The notes below the pieces were generated by a model. The model had not been told where the DNA came from. It did not search any database and was given only the letters and a program-made list of their open reading frames with translations. From Helicobacter japonicus (GTDB lineage Bacteria > Campylobacterota > Campylobacteria > Campylobacterales > Helicobacteraceae), in NCBI RefSeq assembly GCF_000762845.2, contig NZ_JRMQ02000004.1, positions 1 through 64,000 on the forward strand: 64,000 nt of DNA. Direction: 5' to 3'. This document shows positions 45,669-53,645 of this stretch, one piece after another (the first letter of the stretch is position 1; each line of letters opens with the position of its first letter). Position numbers and translations under genes: made by a program.

Positions 45669-47003
45669 TAATTCTTAACCTTAGAAATTAAATCACTTAA
45701 TTTTTCAATCATCTCAAAGGTTGGCATTTTTTCTTTTTTGACTTTATCTAAGGCTCTGTTTGGATTTTCATTTGTCATTTCAACTAATTTATCCATTAAT
45801 TTTTCTGCTAACTCTTGTGCTTTACTATCCTCTAACTTTTCTATTTGCTCCTTATATCCGCTATAAGCTTTAGCAAGTGTTTCTTTATGCTTATATTCCT
45901 CTTGCAATCTTTTGTTTTCATTTCGTCTATTCGTTGCAAAAATAGCCAACCAAGCTAAAGGGATATAAAAAGGCAATCGTGCAAATATAGCTCCAAAAAT
46001 GACTAATGGGTCGCTTATTTTGTCTGCAATTTCAACAAAACCCCAAATGGCGACACCAAAAATACCTAATATAGAAATAATAAATGTTGCATTCCAACCC
46101 ATAATAGCGCATTTATAGCTTTTATTAGACTTTTCATAAGAACTTGCCAAACTTGCATTTGTGGCAATATCCAATAAATCCCTTATCTCATTTTTCCATT
46201 TTTGAATTTGTTGTTTTTGCGTTTCATCGTATTTATCTATCTCATTAAGCCTATCTTTCACTTCTTGTTTTAATCCACCCACTCTTTTATCACCCTCTAA
46301 GTTACCAAAAACCTCTATATGAAAGTTGTCTAGTTCTATTAATTTTTGTGCAAATTGTATTGCCATATTGTCAATTTCCTTATATCTGGCATTTATATTA
46401 TTATTTATCTGTTCAATTTCTGCTTTTAGGGAGATTTCTTTATTGTCTTGTTTTTCAAAAAAATTATTCCTAAACTTTTGAATTTCATTAAACCAAGTTT
46501 GAATTTGTGTTTGAAAGTCTGTGATTTGCTTTTGAATACTATCCTCTGCGCTTAATAACCTAGCTTCATAATTTTCTATTGCTTTGGCATCTTTTTTAAC
46601 CTTAGGAAAATTAATTTCTTGTAAAGACTTTTTTATAGTGTCATTGTAAGCACCTATCATCTCACTAATGGCACTAGGAATTTGATTTTTTGGGATATAG
46701 ATATTTCCATAAAAAGCCAAAATAGATAAAATTTCATCTAAAATCTGTGTAACTTGTATTGATTGATTGCTAGATTGAATTTTTTGCTGTATTTGCTGCA
46801 TTTGAGTATAAAAGTTTGATGGGAGTAAATCGGGGTCTAATAAATTTATGTAGTTTAAGGCGTATTCTATGACTTTTTTTTGCTCTAGCAAATTCTAACA
46901 TTTGATTATAGTCTAAATTTGCTGTATTTGAATTTTCTACTTTATCTTTTATTTGAAGTAAAAATTGTCTTACTTGTGTATCAAATTGTTCTACTCGTGT
47001 CAT
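45668..47003 (-). pseudogene. coiled-coil protein with two membrane helices, frameshifted at A8
   Basis: Read from ATG 47003 (MTRVEQFDTQVRQFLLQIKD), the frame leaves the main body at an A8 run (T8 on the plus strand, 46874-46881). With seven A the protein is continuous: LEFARAKK joins VIEYALNYINLLDP. It then has about 444 residues: long coiled coils (about 60-270), two hydrophobic helices (ATFIISILGIFGVAIWGFV and PFYIPLAWLAIFA) and a charged coiled tail. No family was recognised. The position between rloB and hsdS suggests an accessory of the type I locus. The run may be a phase switch, decay or a sequencing error. Confidence 0.65.
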
Positions 47004-47116
47004 TTTAATAACCCCCAAAGTTTAAAATTTAAAATAAAATTTTATCAAAACCCTATTTAATATCTTATCAAATTGCTAAATCAACTTGACTTCCTCTTGC
47101 CCCACCAATGCCAAGC

Positions 47117-47770
47117 TTAACCTTTCTTATCCCCTGCTAACTCTTGCAACCTCTCTACCAAAACCACCACTTGCGTATAAGGCGTTTGCCTTTGTGCTTC
47201 ATTTTGACTATTGATTTCTTTAGCATTGTTGATAGCGGTTTCTAGGTGCTGTGTTATGATTTCTTTAAAATCATAATCTTTAGCATAATTTTTCACATTT
47301 TCCCTAAATGCTTTTTCCTCTTGCACTTTTTTGCAGGGGCTGCCTCCACTTTCTCCAAAAATCTTGCTTGTTTTGGTAAAATGCAACAAAATCCAAAATT
47401 CAAAGCAAGGGTCTGAAACAATCGTTTGAATTATCGTATCTTTCACCATATTTAACGCCTCATTAAAATCTCTGTGCCTATCTCTATCAAAGACACAATA
47501 GATTTCATCGTATTCATTGGGATTTTGTTCTAATTTTTGTTTTGCGTATTTTACAACGTTACTTGGTGAGGGGTTAGAATCTGGGTCAATAATGATATTT
47601 GCATTTGTAAGGTTGAGCTGTTTTTTAAGAGTTTCAAAATAATTTTTCTCTGTTTTTTCTCCCTCACAAACGATTAAAATAACTTGTTTAGGCAATAAAT
47701 TTTTGGTATTTCTTTTGTGAGACTTTTGCGCTCTAGCTTTACGCTTCTTAAACAAATCATCACTTCCCAT
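47117..47770 (-). CDS. rloB: RloB-like protein (AbiLii-type)
   Basis: The 217-residue RloB-family protein has an N-terminal basic stretch and PKQVILIVCEGEKTEKNYFE (about residues 28-47). Further on are EYDEIYCVFDRDRHRDF and DPCFEFWILLHF. These Glu and Asp-x-Asp motifs give a Toprim-like metal site. RloB with an RloA ATPase forms the AbiL-type two-gene defence module, first noted in Campylobacter hsd loci. It starts 9 bp after rloA. Confidence 0.85.
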   Translation of the reverse strand: MGSDDLFKKRKARAQKSHKRNTKNLLPKQVILIVCEGEKTEKNYFETLKKQLNLTNANIIIDPDSNPSPSNVVKYAKQKLEQNPNEYDEIYCVFDRDRHRDFNEALNMVKDTIIQTIVSDPCFEFWILLHFTKTSKIFGESGGSPCKKVQEEKAFRENVKNYAKDYDFKEIITQHLETAINNAKEINSQNEAQRQTPYTQVVVLVERLQELAGDKKG

Positions 47771-47779
47771 TGGAAACCT

Positions 47780-49003
47780 TTAAATTTGTCCCAAATTTGG
47801 CAAAGCACCAAAACGTCCTAAAAGATAGGATTTCTCAAAGTCTATATTCTCTCTTAAACCCTTAAAATCACTCATAGCATAAAGCTTGGTTGCTTTGTTT
47901 TGTTTCTCACAAAAATAAATTTGGTCTTTTCTAAAAATATCTTTATCCAAAATAGATGTCTCGTGTGTGGTAAAAATCAGCTGGGCGTTGTTTTTGTTGA
48001 TATTTTCATTATGAAAGAGATTGATAATAAACTTTGTCATTAAAGGGTGGAGGTGATTATGCAGTTCATCTATAATTAAAATGCCTCCTTTTTGAAATAT
48101 ATTAATAATAGGCACTAAAAACCTAAAAAATTCTCTTGTGCCTTCGGATTCTAATACCATATCAAATTCAATAGGTTGTCCTTGTTGGTCTAAATGCACG
48201 GCTTTAACCCTTGATTTTTTTGCCTTACCGCTAGAATCTATACTTATTGTTTCATTAAACAAGTCCCAAGAGGCTTCTTGCGTGTTTGCCTCTTCTTCTT
48301 TAAGAATTAAATTTTCAATATCAAAATCTACCGCTTTTAAATATTTTGATATTTCCTGTGGATTTTGCTTAAGAATATTAATAAAATCACCCAAACCAGA
48401 GATAGAACTCATATTAAACTTACCAAGAAACCAATCAAAAACAGGTCTAAGCTGCTTGCTATTAAGTTGAATTGCAGTAGATAAAAAGAGTGCATTCTCT
48501 CTTGTAGAGTTTTCCCATAGCTTTTTTTCACCCAAAAACTTTGAGCCAAACTCATACTTATATTTATCATTCTTTGTATCATACGCCCTTAAAAACCATT
48601 GTTGCATTCTGCCATTAGGATAGGCAAAGAGCCATTCCTCTAAAATCTTTTTTTGCGTAGCGGTAAATCCATATCTATATTTCACATTTTCCGCTATAAA
48701 AGATATTTCAAATTCTGATGGCTTTTCTTTATCTTTTCCAAGCAAAAAGGGCATTAAAGGAAACTCTATACCCCTTTGCATTAGAGTACTATGTAACACT
48801 ATCACTCTGATTGCTTGCATAATTTTAATGATATTAGACTTTCCCGCCGCATTTGCTCCATAAATTGCCACACTCTTAAGCAAGGTAAGGTTATCTGCTT
48901 GAAAAGTATTTCCTTTAAGTTGTTTATCATTACTTGCAACGAGACTTAAAACCTGCTCCTCTTGTATAGAAAAGCAATTTTTCATTTTTACTTCAATCAA
49001 CAC
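47780..49003 (-). CDS. rloA: RloA-like AAA15 ATPase (AbiLi-type)
   Basis: The 407-residue ATPase has Walker A SVAIYGANAAGKSNIIKIM (about residues 45-63), the signature region ESEGTREFFRFL, Walker B GGILIIDELHNHLHPLMTKF and the H-loop IFTTHETSILD. The nucleotide-binding lobes are divided by a long insertion, as in SMC/OLD-like ATPases. Together with RloB it is probably an abortive-infection pair. The gene appears intact, unlike its hsd neighbours. Confidence 0.88.
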   Translation of the reverse strand: MLIEVKMKNCFSIQEEQVLSLVASNDKQLKGNTFQADNLTLLKSVAIYGANAAGKSNIIKIMQAIRVIVLHSTLMQRGIEFPLMPFLLGKDKEKPSEFEISFIAENVKYRYGFTATQKKILEEWLFAYPNGRMQQWFLRAYDTKNDKYKYEFGSKFLGEKKLWENSTRENALFLSTAIQLNSKQLRPVFDWFLGKFNMSSISGLGDFINILKQNPQEISKYLKAVDFDIENLILKEEEANTQEASWDLFNETISIDSSGKAKKSRVKAVHLDQQGQPIEFDMVLESEGTREFFRFLVPIINIFQKGGILIIDELHNHLHPLMTKFIINLFHNENINKNNAQLIFTTHETSILDKDIFRKDQIYFCEKQNKATKLYAMSDFKGLRENIDFEKSYLLGRFGALPNLGQI

Positions 49004-49112
49004 TTAAAATAACCTTATAAAATGATATAAATTTATATTATATACTATTTTAAATCAATAATTTGTTAAAAAATTGTAAATTTTAAATCTAAAATAATAT
49101 TACTATGGATTC

Positions 49113-49820
49113 TTACCCCACCAATGCCAAGCTTAGTTCCTCCACGAGTTCGCCTAAATTTTCCTTAAAAATCGCCTTTGCCCTATAAATCCCGCCCAAG
49201 TCCGCGCAAATCTCTTGAATATCCTTAATTTCCGCATAGCCATTTGCGATAATGTATTCTTTGATAAGCTCCAAAAACTTCTCTTGTTCGGAGCTAAATG
49301 CAATGCCCTTTTTCTTGCATCGCCCACGCCACAGATTATAACGCGCATTCGCCCCAATCGCAAAATATTGCAACTCTGTATCTATTTTGAGCGCGTAACG
49401 CACAAGGGAGATGAGGTTGGTTAGGTTTTTGCTAGGATTCTTACTCACTTTGCCTTTATCACGCAGTTTATACGCATTCCATAAGCTTGGAATATCCATA
49501 GAATCCTGTTTGAGCTTATGCGCTAACTCCGCAATCACCTCATAAGTTAGGTGGCGGTTTTTGTAATTTTGCGAGTAGAGAATACTTAGGGCGGCAATTT
49601 CATCTCTATGCTGCAAAATAAATTCATTAAATTGCGCGATAAGATTCTGCGCTTTTTGCGTGTCAAACTCTGCACTAAGCACAGAATCTTGCGAGATTTC
49701 ATCAATATAGATTTTGCTCTTTTTTGCCAACTCTAAAAGCAATTTGCAAAATGTATCGTTTGTGAAAATCTCTAGTGGATTGTGCACTACATTTACACTC
49801 TCTAAATATTGTTTGCAAAT
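49113..49820 (-). pseudogene. hsdR: HsdR (locus B) C-terminal fragment
   Basis: About 235 codons of the C-terminal, HsdM-binding region of a type I HsdR remain (LTNLISLVRYALKIDTELQY, ARYNLWRGRCKKKG, IYRAKAIFKENLGELVEELS). The homology-like frame can be followed a few codons upstream of the first usable start (KQYLESVNVVHNPLEIFTND) and ends where the EcoRI-like module begins. The nuclease part is on the far side of that module (51645-52097). The helicase middle is gone. Confidence 0.85.
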
Positions 49821-49876
49821 AAATTTATGATTTGATACAATATGTAAATATTTATTTCAATAGGTAATACGCAAAT

Positions 49877-50725
49877 ATGTCAAAAAAGAATCAATCACAC
49901 AGATTAACAGACCAACACAAAGAATCTCAAGGTGTAATAGGTATTTTTAATGATGAAGCACAAAAACACGATTCTCTTGTCAGTAGAGTATCAAAAGATA
50001 TAATAGAATGTTTGCAAAAAGAATATCCTCAATTATCCTTTCGTTATAGAAATGTCATCAGTAAAGGAGAGATAAACACTGCATTAAAGAAAATTGACAA
50101 AGATTTGGGGCAAACTCTTTTTGTTCCAGAATCAAATATTAAACCAGATGGTGGTTTAATTGAAGTTAAAGATGATAACAATCAGTGGAGAATAGTTTTG
50201 GTATCTGAAGCCAAACATCAGGGTAAAGATATTGAAAATATTAAACAAGGAAAACTCGTAGGCAAAAATAACGATCAAGATCTAATGGTTGCAGGAAATG
50301 CAATTGAAAGATCGCATAAAAATATATCAGAAATTGCTAATTTTATGCTGAGCGAAGCACATTTTCCTTATGTTTTGTTTCTAGAGGGATCTAATTTTTT
50401 AACCGAAAATGTATCAATTAAAAGACCAGATGGGAGAATTATTGCCCTCAAATATAATTCAGGCTCACTCAATAGGCTAGATCGCTTAACTTCTGCAAAT
50501 TATGGATTACCAATAAATACAAATCTTTGTCGCAATAAATTTGTAAAGTCAAATAATAGAATTATAATGCTTCAAGCAGCTTCCATTTTTACGCAAGGTA
50601 ATGGCGAGTGTTGGAACAAACAAGAAATGTTTAATATAATGTATGATGTAGCCAAAACTTCGTTACAAATTCTAGCAAGTGATTTGTTTCAACAAATAAC
50701 CACGACGAATAAAAGCGAATTTTAA
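49877..50725 (+). CDS. EcoRI-family restriction endonuclease (predicted GAATTC)
   Basis: The 282-residue protein is a close relative of EcoRI (277 residues) and lines up almost without gaps. The catalytic residues fall at the same numbers as in EcoRI: Asp91 (IKPDGGLIEVKDD), Glu111 and Lys113 (VLVSEAKHQGKD). The sequence-reading residues Asn141 and Arg145 (AGNAIERSHKN), Arg200 and Arg203 (GSLNRLDRLTSANYG) are also present. EcoRI cuts unmodified GAATTC. The methylase gene follows directly. The module lies within the remains of hsdR of locus B and is in the opposite orientation. Confidence 0.96.
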   Translation: MSKKNQSHRLTDQHKESQGVIGIFNDEAQKHDSLVSRVSKDIIECLQKEYPQLSFRYRNVISKGEINTALKKIDKDLGQTLFVPESNIKPDGGLIEVKDDNNQWRIVLVSEAKHQGKDIENIKQGKLVGKNNDQDLMVAGNAIERSHKNISEIANFMLSEAHFPYVLFLEGSNFLTENVSIKRPDGRIIALKYNSGSLNRLDRLTSANYGLPINTNLCRNKFVKSNNRIIMLQAASIFTQGNGECWNKQEMFNIMYDVAKTSLQILASDLFQQITTTNKSEF

Positions 50726-51664
50726 ATGACAAGAAAAGTTCAGCATATTTTGTTACAACAAGCAAAAATCAATAAAAAAGATGAATTTTATACACAATTT
50801 GTGGATATAGCCAACGAATTGAAGCACTATAAGGAACATTTTTACAACAAAATAGTTTTTTGTAATTGTGATGATGCAAGGACAAGTAATTTTTTTAAAT
50901 ATTTTGTTCAAAACTTTAAAAATCTAGGACTAAAAAAAATTATATGTGCAAGTTACAATAAAAATAATCAATGGGGATACTATTACGAATATACTGGTTA
51001 TGAAAATAAACAACCCACACTTAAAGATCTTACTAAATTTGCGGGAAATGGTGATTTTAGAAGTATAGAAAGCGAGAAATTGTTGCAACAAAGTGATATT
51101 GTTGTAACAAACCCCCCTTTCTCTCTGTTTAGAGAATATGTTAATCAACTTGTAAAATTTAAAAAAAAATTCTTAATAATAGGAAATGTCAATGCAATAA
51201 CTTATAAAGATATTTTTCATTTAATTAAAGAAAATAAAATTTGGTTAGGAGTGAATTTAGGAAGAGGAATATCTGGGTTTATAGTGCCTCCAGAATATGA
51301 ATTATATGGCACTGAAACAAGAATCAATGAATATGGGGATAGAATTATTTCCCCCAATAATTGCTTATGGCTAACAAATTTGGACAATAAAATAAGACAC
51401 ACAAATATTATTTTAACTAAAAAATATAAAGGCAATGAAATACATTATCCAACCTATGATAACTACAATGGAATTAATGTCAATCAAACAAAAAATATTC
51501 CAATGGATTATTATGGAGCAATGGGAGTCCCTATCACCTTTCTACATAAATTCAATCCAAATCAATTTGAAATCATCAAATTCCGAAAAGGAGATGATAA
51601 TAAAGACTTATCTATAAATGGTAAATGTCCTTATTTTCGCATTCTTATAAAGAGAATTGTTTAA
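50726..51664 (+). CDS. EcoRI-family adenine methyltransferase (predicted GAATTC)
   Basis: This 312-residue protein matches M.EcoRI (326 residues) along its length: KKDEFYTQFVDIANELKHY near the start, NCDDARTSNFFKYF (SAM region), the catalytic DIVVTNPPFSLFREYVNQL, SPNNCLWLTNLDNKIRH, and the ending KFRKGDDNKDLSINGKCPYF. It methylates adenine in GAATTC, protecting host DNA. The ATG follows the nuclease stop immediately. The last 20 bp overlap the 3' end of the opposing hsdR fragment. Confidence 0.95.
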   Translation: MTRKVQHILLQQAKINKKDEFYTQFVDIANELKHYKEHFYNKIVFCNCDDARTSNFFKYFVQNFKNLGLKKIICASYNKNNQWGYYYEYTGYENKQPTLKDLTKFAGNGDFRSIESEKLLQQSDIVVTNPPFSLFREYVNQLVKFKKKFLIIGNVNAITYKDIFHLIKENKIWLGVNLGRGISGFIVPPEYELYGTETRINEYGDRIISPNNCLWLTNLDNKIRHTNIILTKKYKGNEIHYPTYDNYNGINVNQTKNIPMDYYGAMGVPITFLHKFNPNQFEIIKFRKGDDNKDLSINGKCPYFRILIKRIV

Positions 51665-52097
51665 AAACAAAATCCAAAGATGCAAAACTTAGGATTACAT
51701 TATGTAAATCTGTAAAATAAATCTCACTCGCATTGCTCGTATAAACAAAGGGCAACATACCTTGAAAAGAGGGAATATGCGCAGGAAGAGCATAAGCATA
51801 ATTTTTAGCTTGGTTTTCCGCCCCACTTAGAGACAAAGAAAATTTTTTCGCCTCTATCACTCCACACGCTCTGCCTTTGACAAAAAGCAAATAATCCGCC
51901 CTTGTGCCATTTTCTAGGATAAATTCTCTTATGGCGAGATGAGATTCTGCATTGGGAGTGGAATCCCCTAAAGCGTAATCCTTAAAATCTCTTAACTCAA
52001 ATCCCGCTAGCGATAAAAGCTTATCAATCTCTTCTCTTGCCTTTTGCTCTGGCTTTAAATCTTGTTCCAAACCTTGTCCTTTTTCTCTTTGCCTCAT
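51645..52097 (-). pseudogene. hsdR: HsdR (locus B) N-terminal fragment
   Basis: The first 150 codons of a type I HsdR remain: EEIDKLLSLAGFELRDFKDY followed by the nuclease core TRADYLLFVKGRACGVIEAKK (D...ExK) and SFQGMLPFVYTSNASEIYF. The frame then runs into the EcoRI-like module and stops. The helicase domains are missing. The fragment keeps a complete nuclease core but no motor. Confidence 0.87.
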
Positions 52098-52202
52098 CGC
52101 ATTTTACAATAAACTTAAAAGTTATGTGCAAGGAATCGTAACTATTTCTTGGTAAAATACCATTCAAGAAATGCAAGTATAATAAAGCTAAAAGGAGTTC
52201 CC

Positions 52203-53213
52203 ATAAAGAATAAGCATTATTTTTTAACAATCTTGTTTGTAGTGGTATTTTTAGCAACTTCTAGCCTTGCAAGTCAAAAGGATACAATGCCAAAACAAGC
52301 ACATATAAATCCTTATTTAAAATCTTGGAGCGACATAGGGGAATTTTTTGCAAGTGATTATTTCTATGCGCCACTTTCTGGCACATCAAGGCTAAGCAGT
52401 GATGAATTTAGTATAAAGATTCTAAAGCACAATAAAAATACTTTACAGCTAGGCTTTCTACTTGAAAAAGCGATAAATGGTGGGGCTAGACTTAGGGAAT
52501 GGGGGAATGAAGGCTCTTGCTATGAAGACAATGAGAGCAAAGATGGACCCACTGCACTTTTAAAGCCTTTAAGCCCTACACAAGCAGAGATTCTATTCCC
52601 CAATTTTCCGCAATGCACCCTTATGGTGCAAAGAGATTCTCAACATTTATATATCAATATAGAGGAGCAAAAGGCAAATAAAGCCTGTGCATTTTTAGAA
52701 CAAAAATGCAGTTTTGATGTGGGAGAGGAATACTATATCACTGATACATATTATAAGCTTAAAGCCGGATTTGACTGCACAAAGGCGAGAAGCGCAACAG
52801 AAAAGAGCATTTGCTATCACCCCTCTCTAGCAAATAATGATAGGATAAACAATACCCTGTATCTTGGTGCAAGAGAATATATAAAAAATCTCGCTTTAGA
52901 AGATGAATTTACGCTATACACAGACACAGATGAAAACAATAGAGTGTCTATCAATGAGCTAGATTCAAAGCTTATAAACACCCTGCAACAAGAGCTAGAG
53001 ACACAAAAATCCCTCCTGCTTAAAAAGCTTTTAAGCACTCAAAGAGAGTATTTGAAAAAGAGAGAATCTTGCAGTGGTAATAGCGAATGTATAGGAAATG
53101 TTATGGAGGAAAGATTCAGTGAATTAGGCTTTAATTTCCCAAGAGATGAAATAGAGAATATAAACAAAACATTGCAAAAAGTCTTTATGTCTCAAAAAAA
53201 GGATTCATTATGA
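52203..53213 (+). CDS. secreted LprI/DUF1311-like protein with apparent ATA start
   Basis: The product has about 336 residues. The first codon at the right distance from the ribosome site AAAGGAG is ATA (52203-52205); from there a perfect signal peptide follows ([23 protein letters not shown]). No ATG, GTG or TTG fits better; the TTG at 52149 would add 18 residues before the signal sequence. The mature protein has a central [18 protein letters not shown], the Cys-rich motif of LprI-like/DUF1311 domains, and more Cys pairs at the end. The function is unknown, possibly lysozyme-inhibitor-like. It overlaps msrB by 4 bp. Confidence 0.7.
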   Translation: MKNKHYFLTILFVVVFLATSSLASQKDTMPKQAHINPYLKSWSDIGEFFASDYFYAPLSGTSRLSSDEFSIKILKHNKNTLQLGFLLEKAINGGARLREWGNEGSCYEDNESKDGPTALLKPLSPTQAEILFPNFPQCTLMVQRDSQHLYINIEEQKANKACAFLEQKCSFDVGEEYYITDTYYKLKAGFDCTKARSATEKSICYHPSLANNDRINNTLYLGAREYIKNLALEDEFTLYTDTDENNRVSINELDSKLINTLQQELETQKSLLLKKLLSTQREYLKKRESCSGNSECIGNVMEERFSELGFNFPRDEIENINKTLQKVFMSQKKDSL

Positions 53214-53572
53214 AAATGCCCCCACTCAATGAGCAAGAACGCGCAGTGCTTTTACATAAAGCCACTGAAGCACCTTTTAGCGGTGCTTATACAGATTGCT
53301 TTGAAAATGGAATCTACCTGTGTAGGCAATGTGGCGCACCACTTTATGAATCAAGTGCAAAATTTCCTTCACATTGTGGTTGGGCGAGTTTTGATGATGA
53401 GATTCAAGGTGCAATAAAGCGCGTCCCTGATAGTGATGGTGTGCGCACTGAGATTGTCTGCGCTCATTGTGGCGGACATTTAGGACATATCTTTGAAAAT
53501 GAGGGCTTTACCCCTAAGAATATACGCCATTGTGTAAATTCACTCTCACTTAGTTTTCGTAAAAACTTATAA
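53210..53572 (+). CDS. msrB: peptide-methionine (R)-S-oxide reductase
   Basis: The 120-residue MsrB reduces methionine-R-sulfoxide in oxidised proteins. The catalytic Cys108 is in [12 protein letters not shown]. Structural zinc is held by two CxxC pairs, Cys38/Cys41 (LCRQCGAP) and Cys84/Cys87 ([12 protein letters not shown]). HCGWASF replaces the usual GCGWPSF, a mild variant. No signal peptide is present, so the enzyme is cytoplasmic. It is translationally coupled to the LprI-like gene. Confidence 0.95.
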   Translation: MKMPPLNEQERAVLLHKATEAPFSGAYTDCFENGIYLCRQCGAPLYESSAKFPSHCGWASFDDEIQGAIKRVPDSDGVRTEIVCAHCGGHLGHIFENEGFTPKNIRHCVNSLSLSFRKNL

Positions 53573-53645
53573 AATAATAGAATCTAAGGGCGATTTCTCT
53601 GCTTAAAATACTTTTTACCCCCCATTCTGTATTTTTGCTTATATC

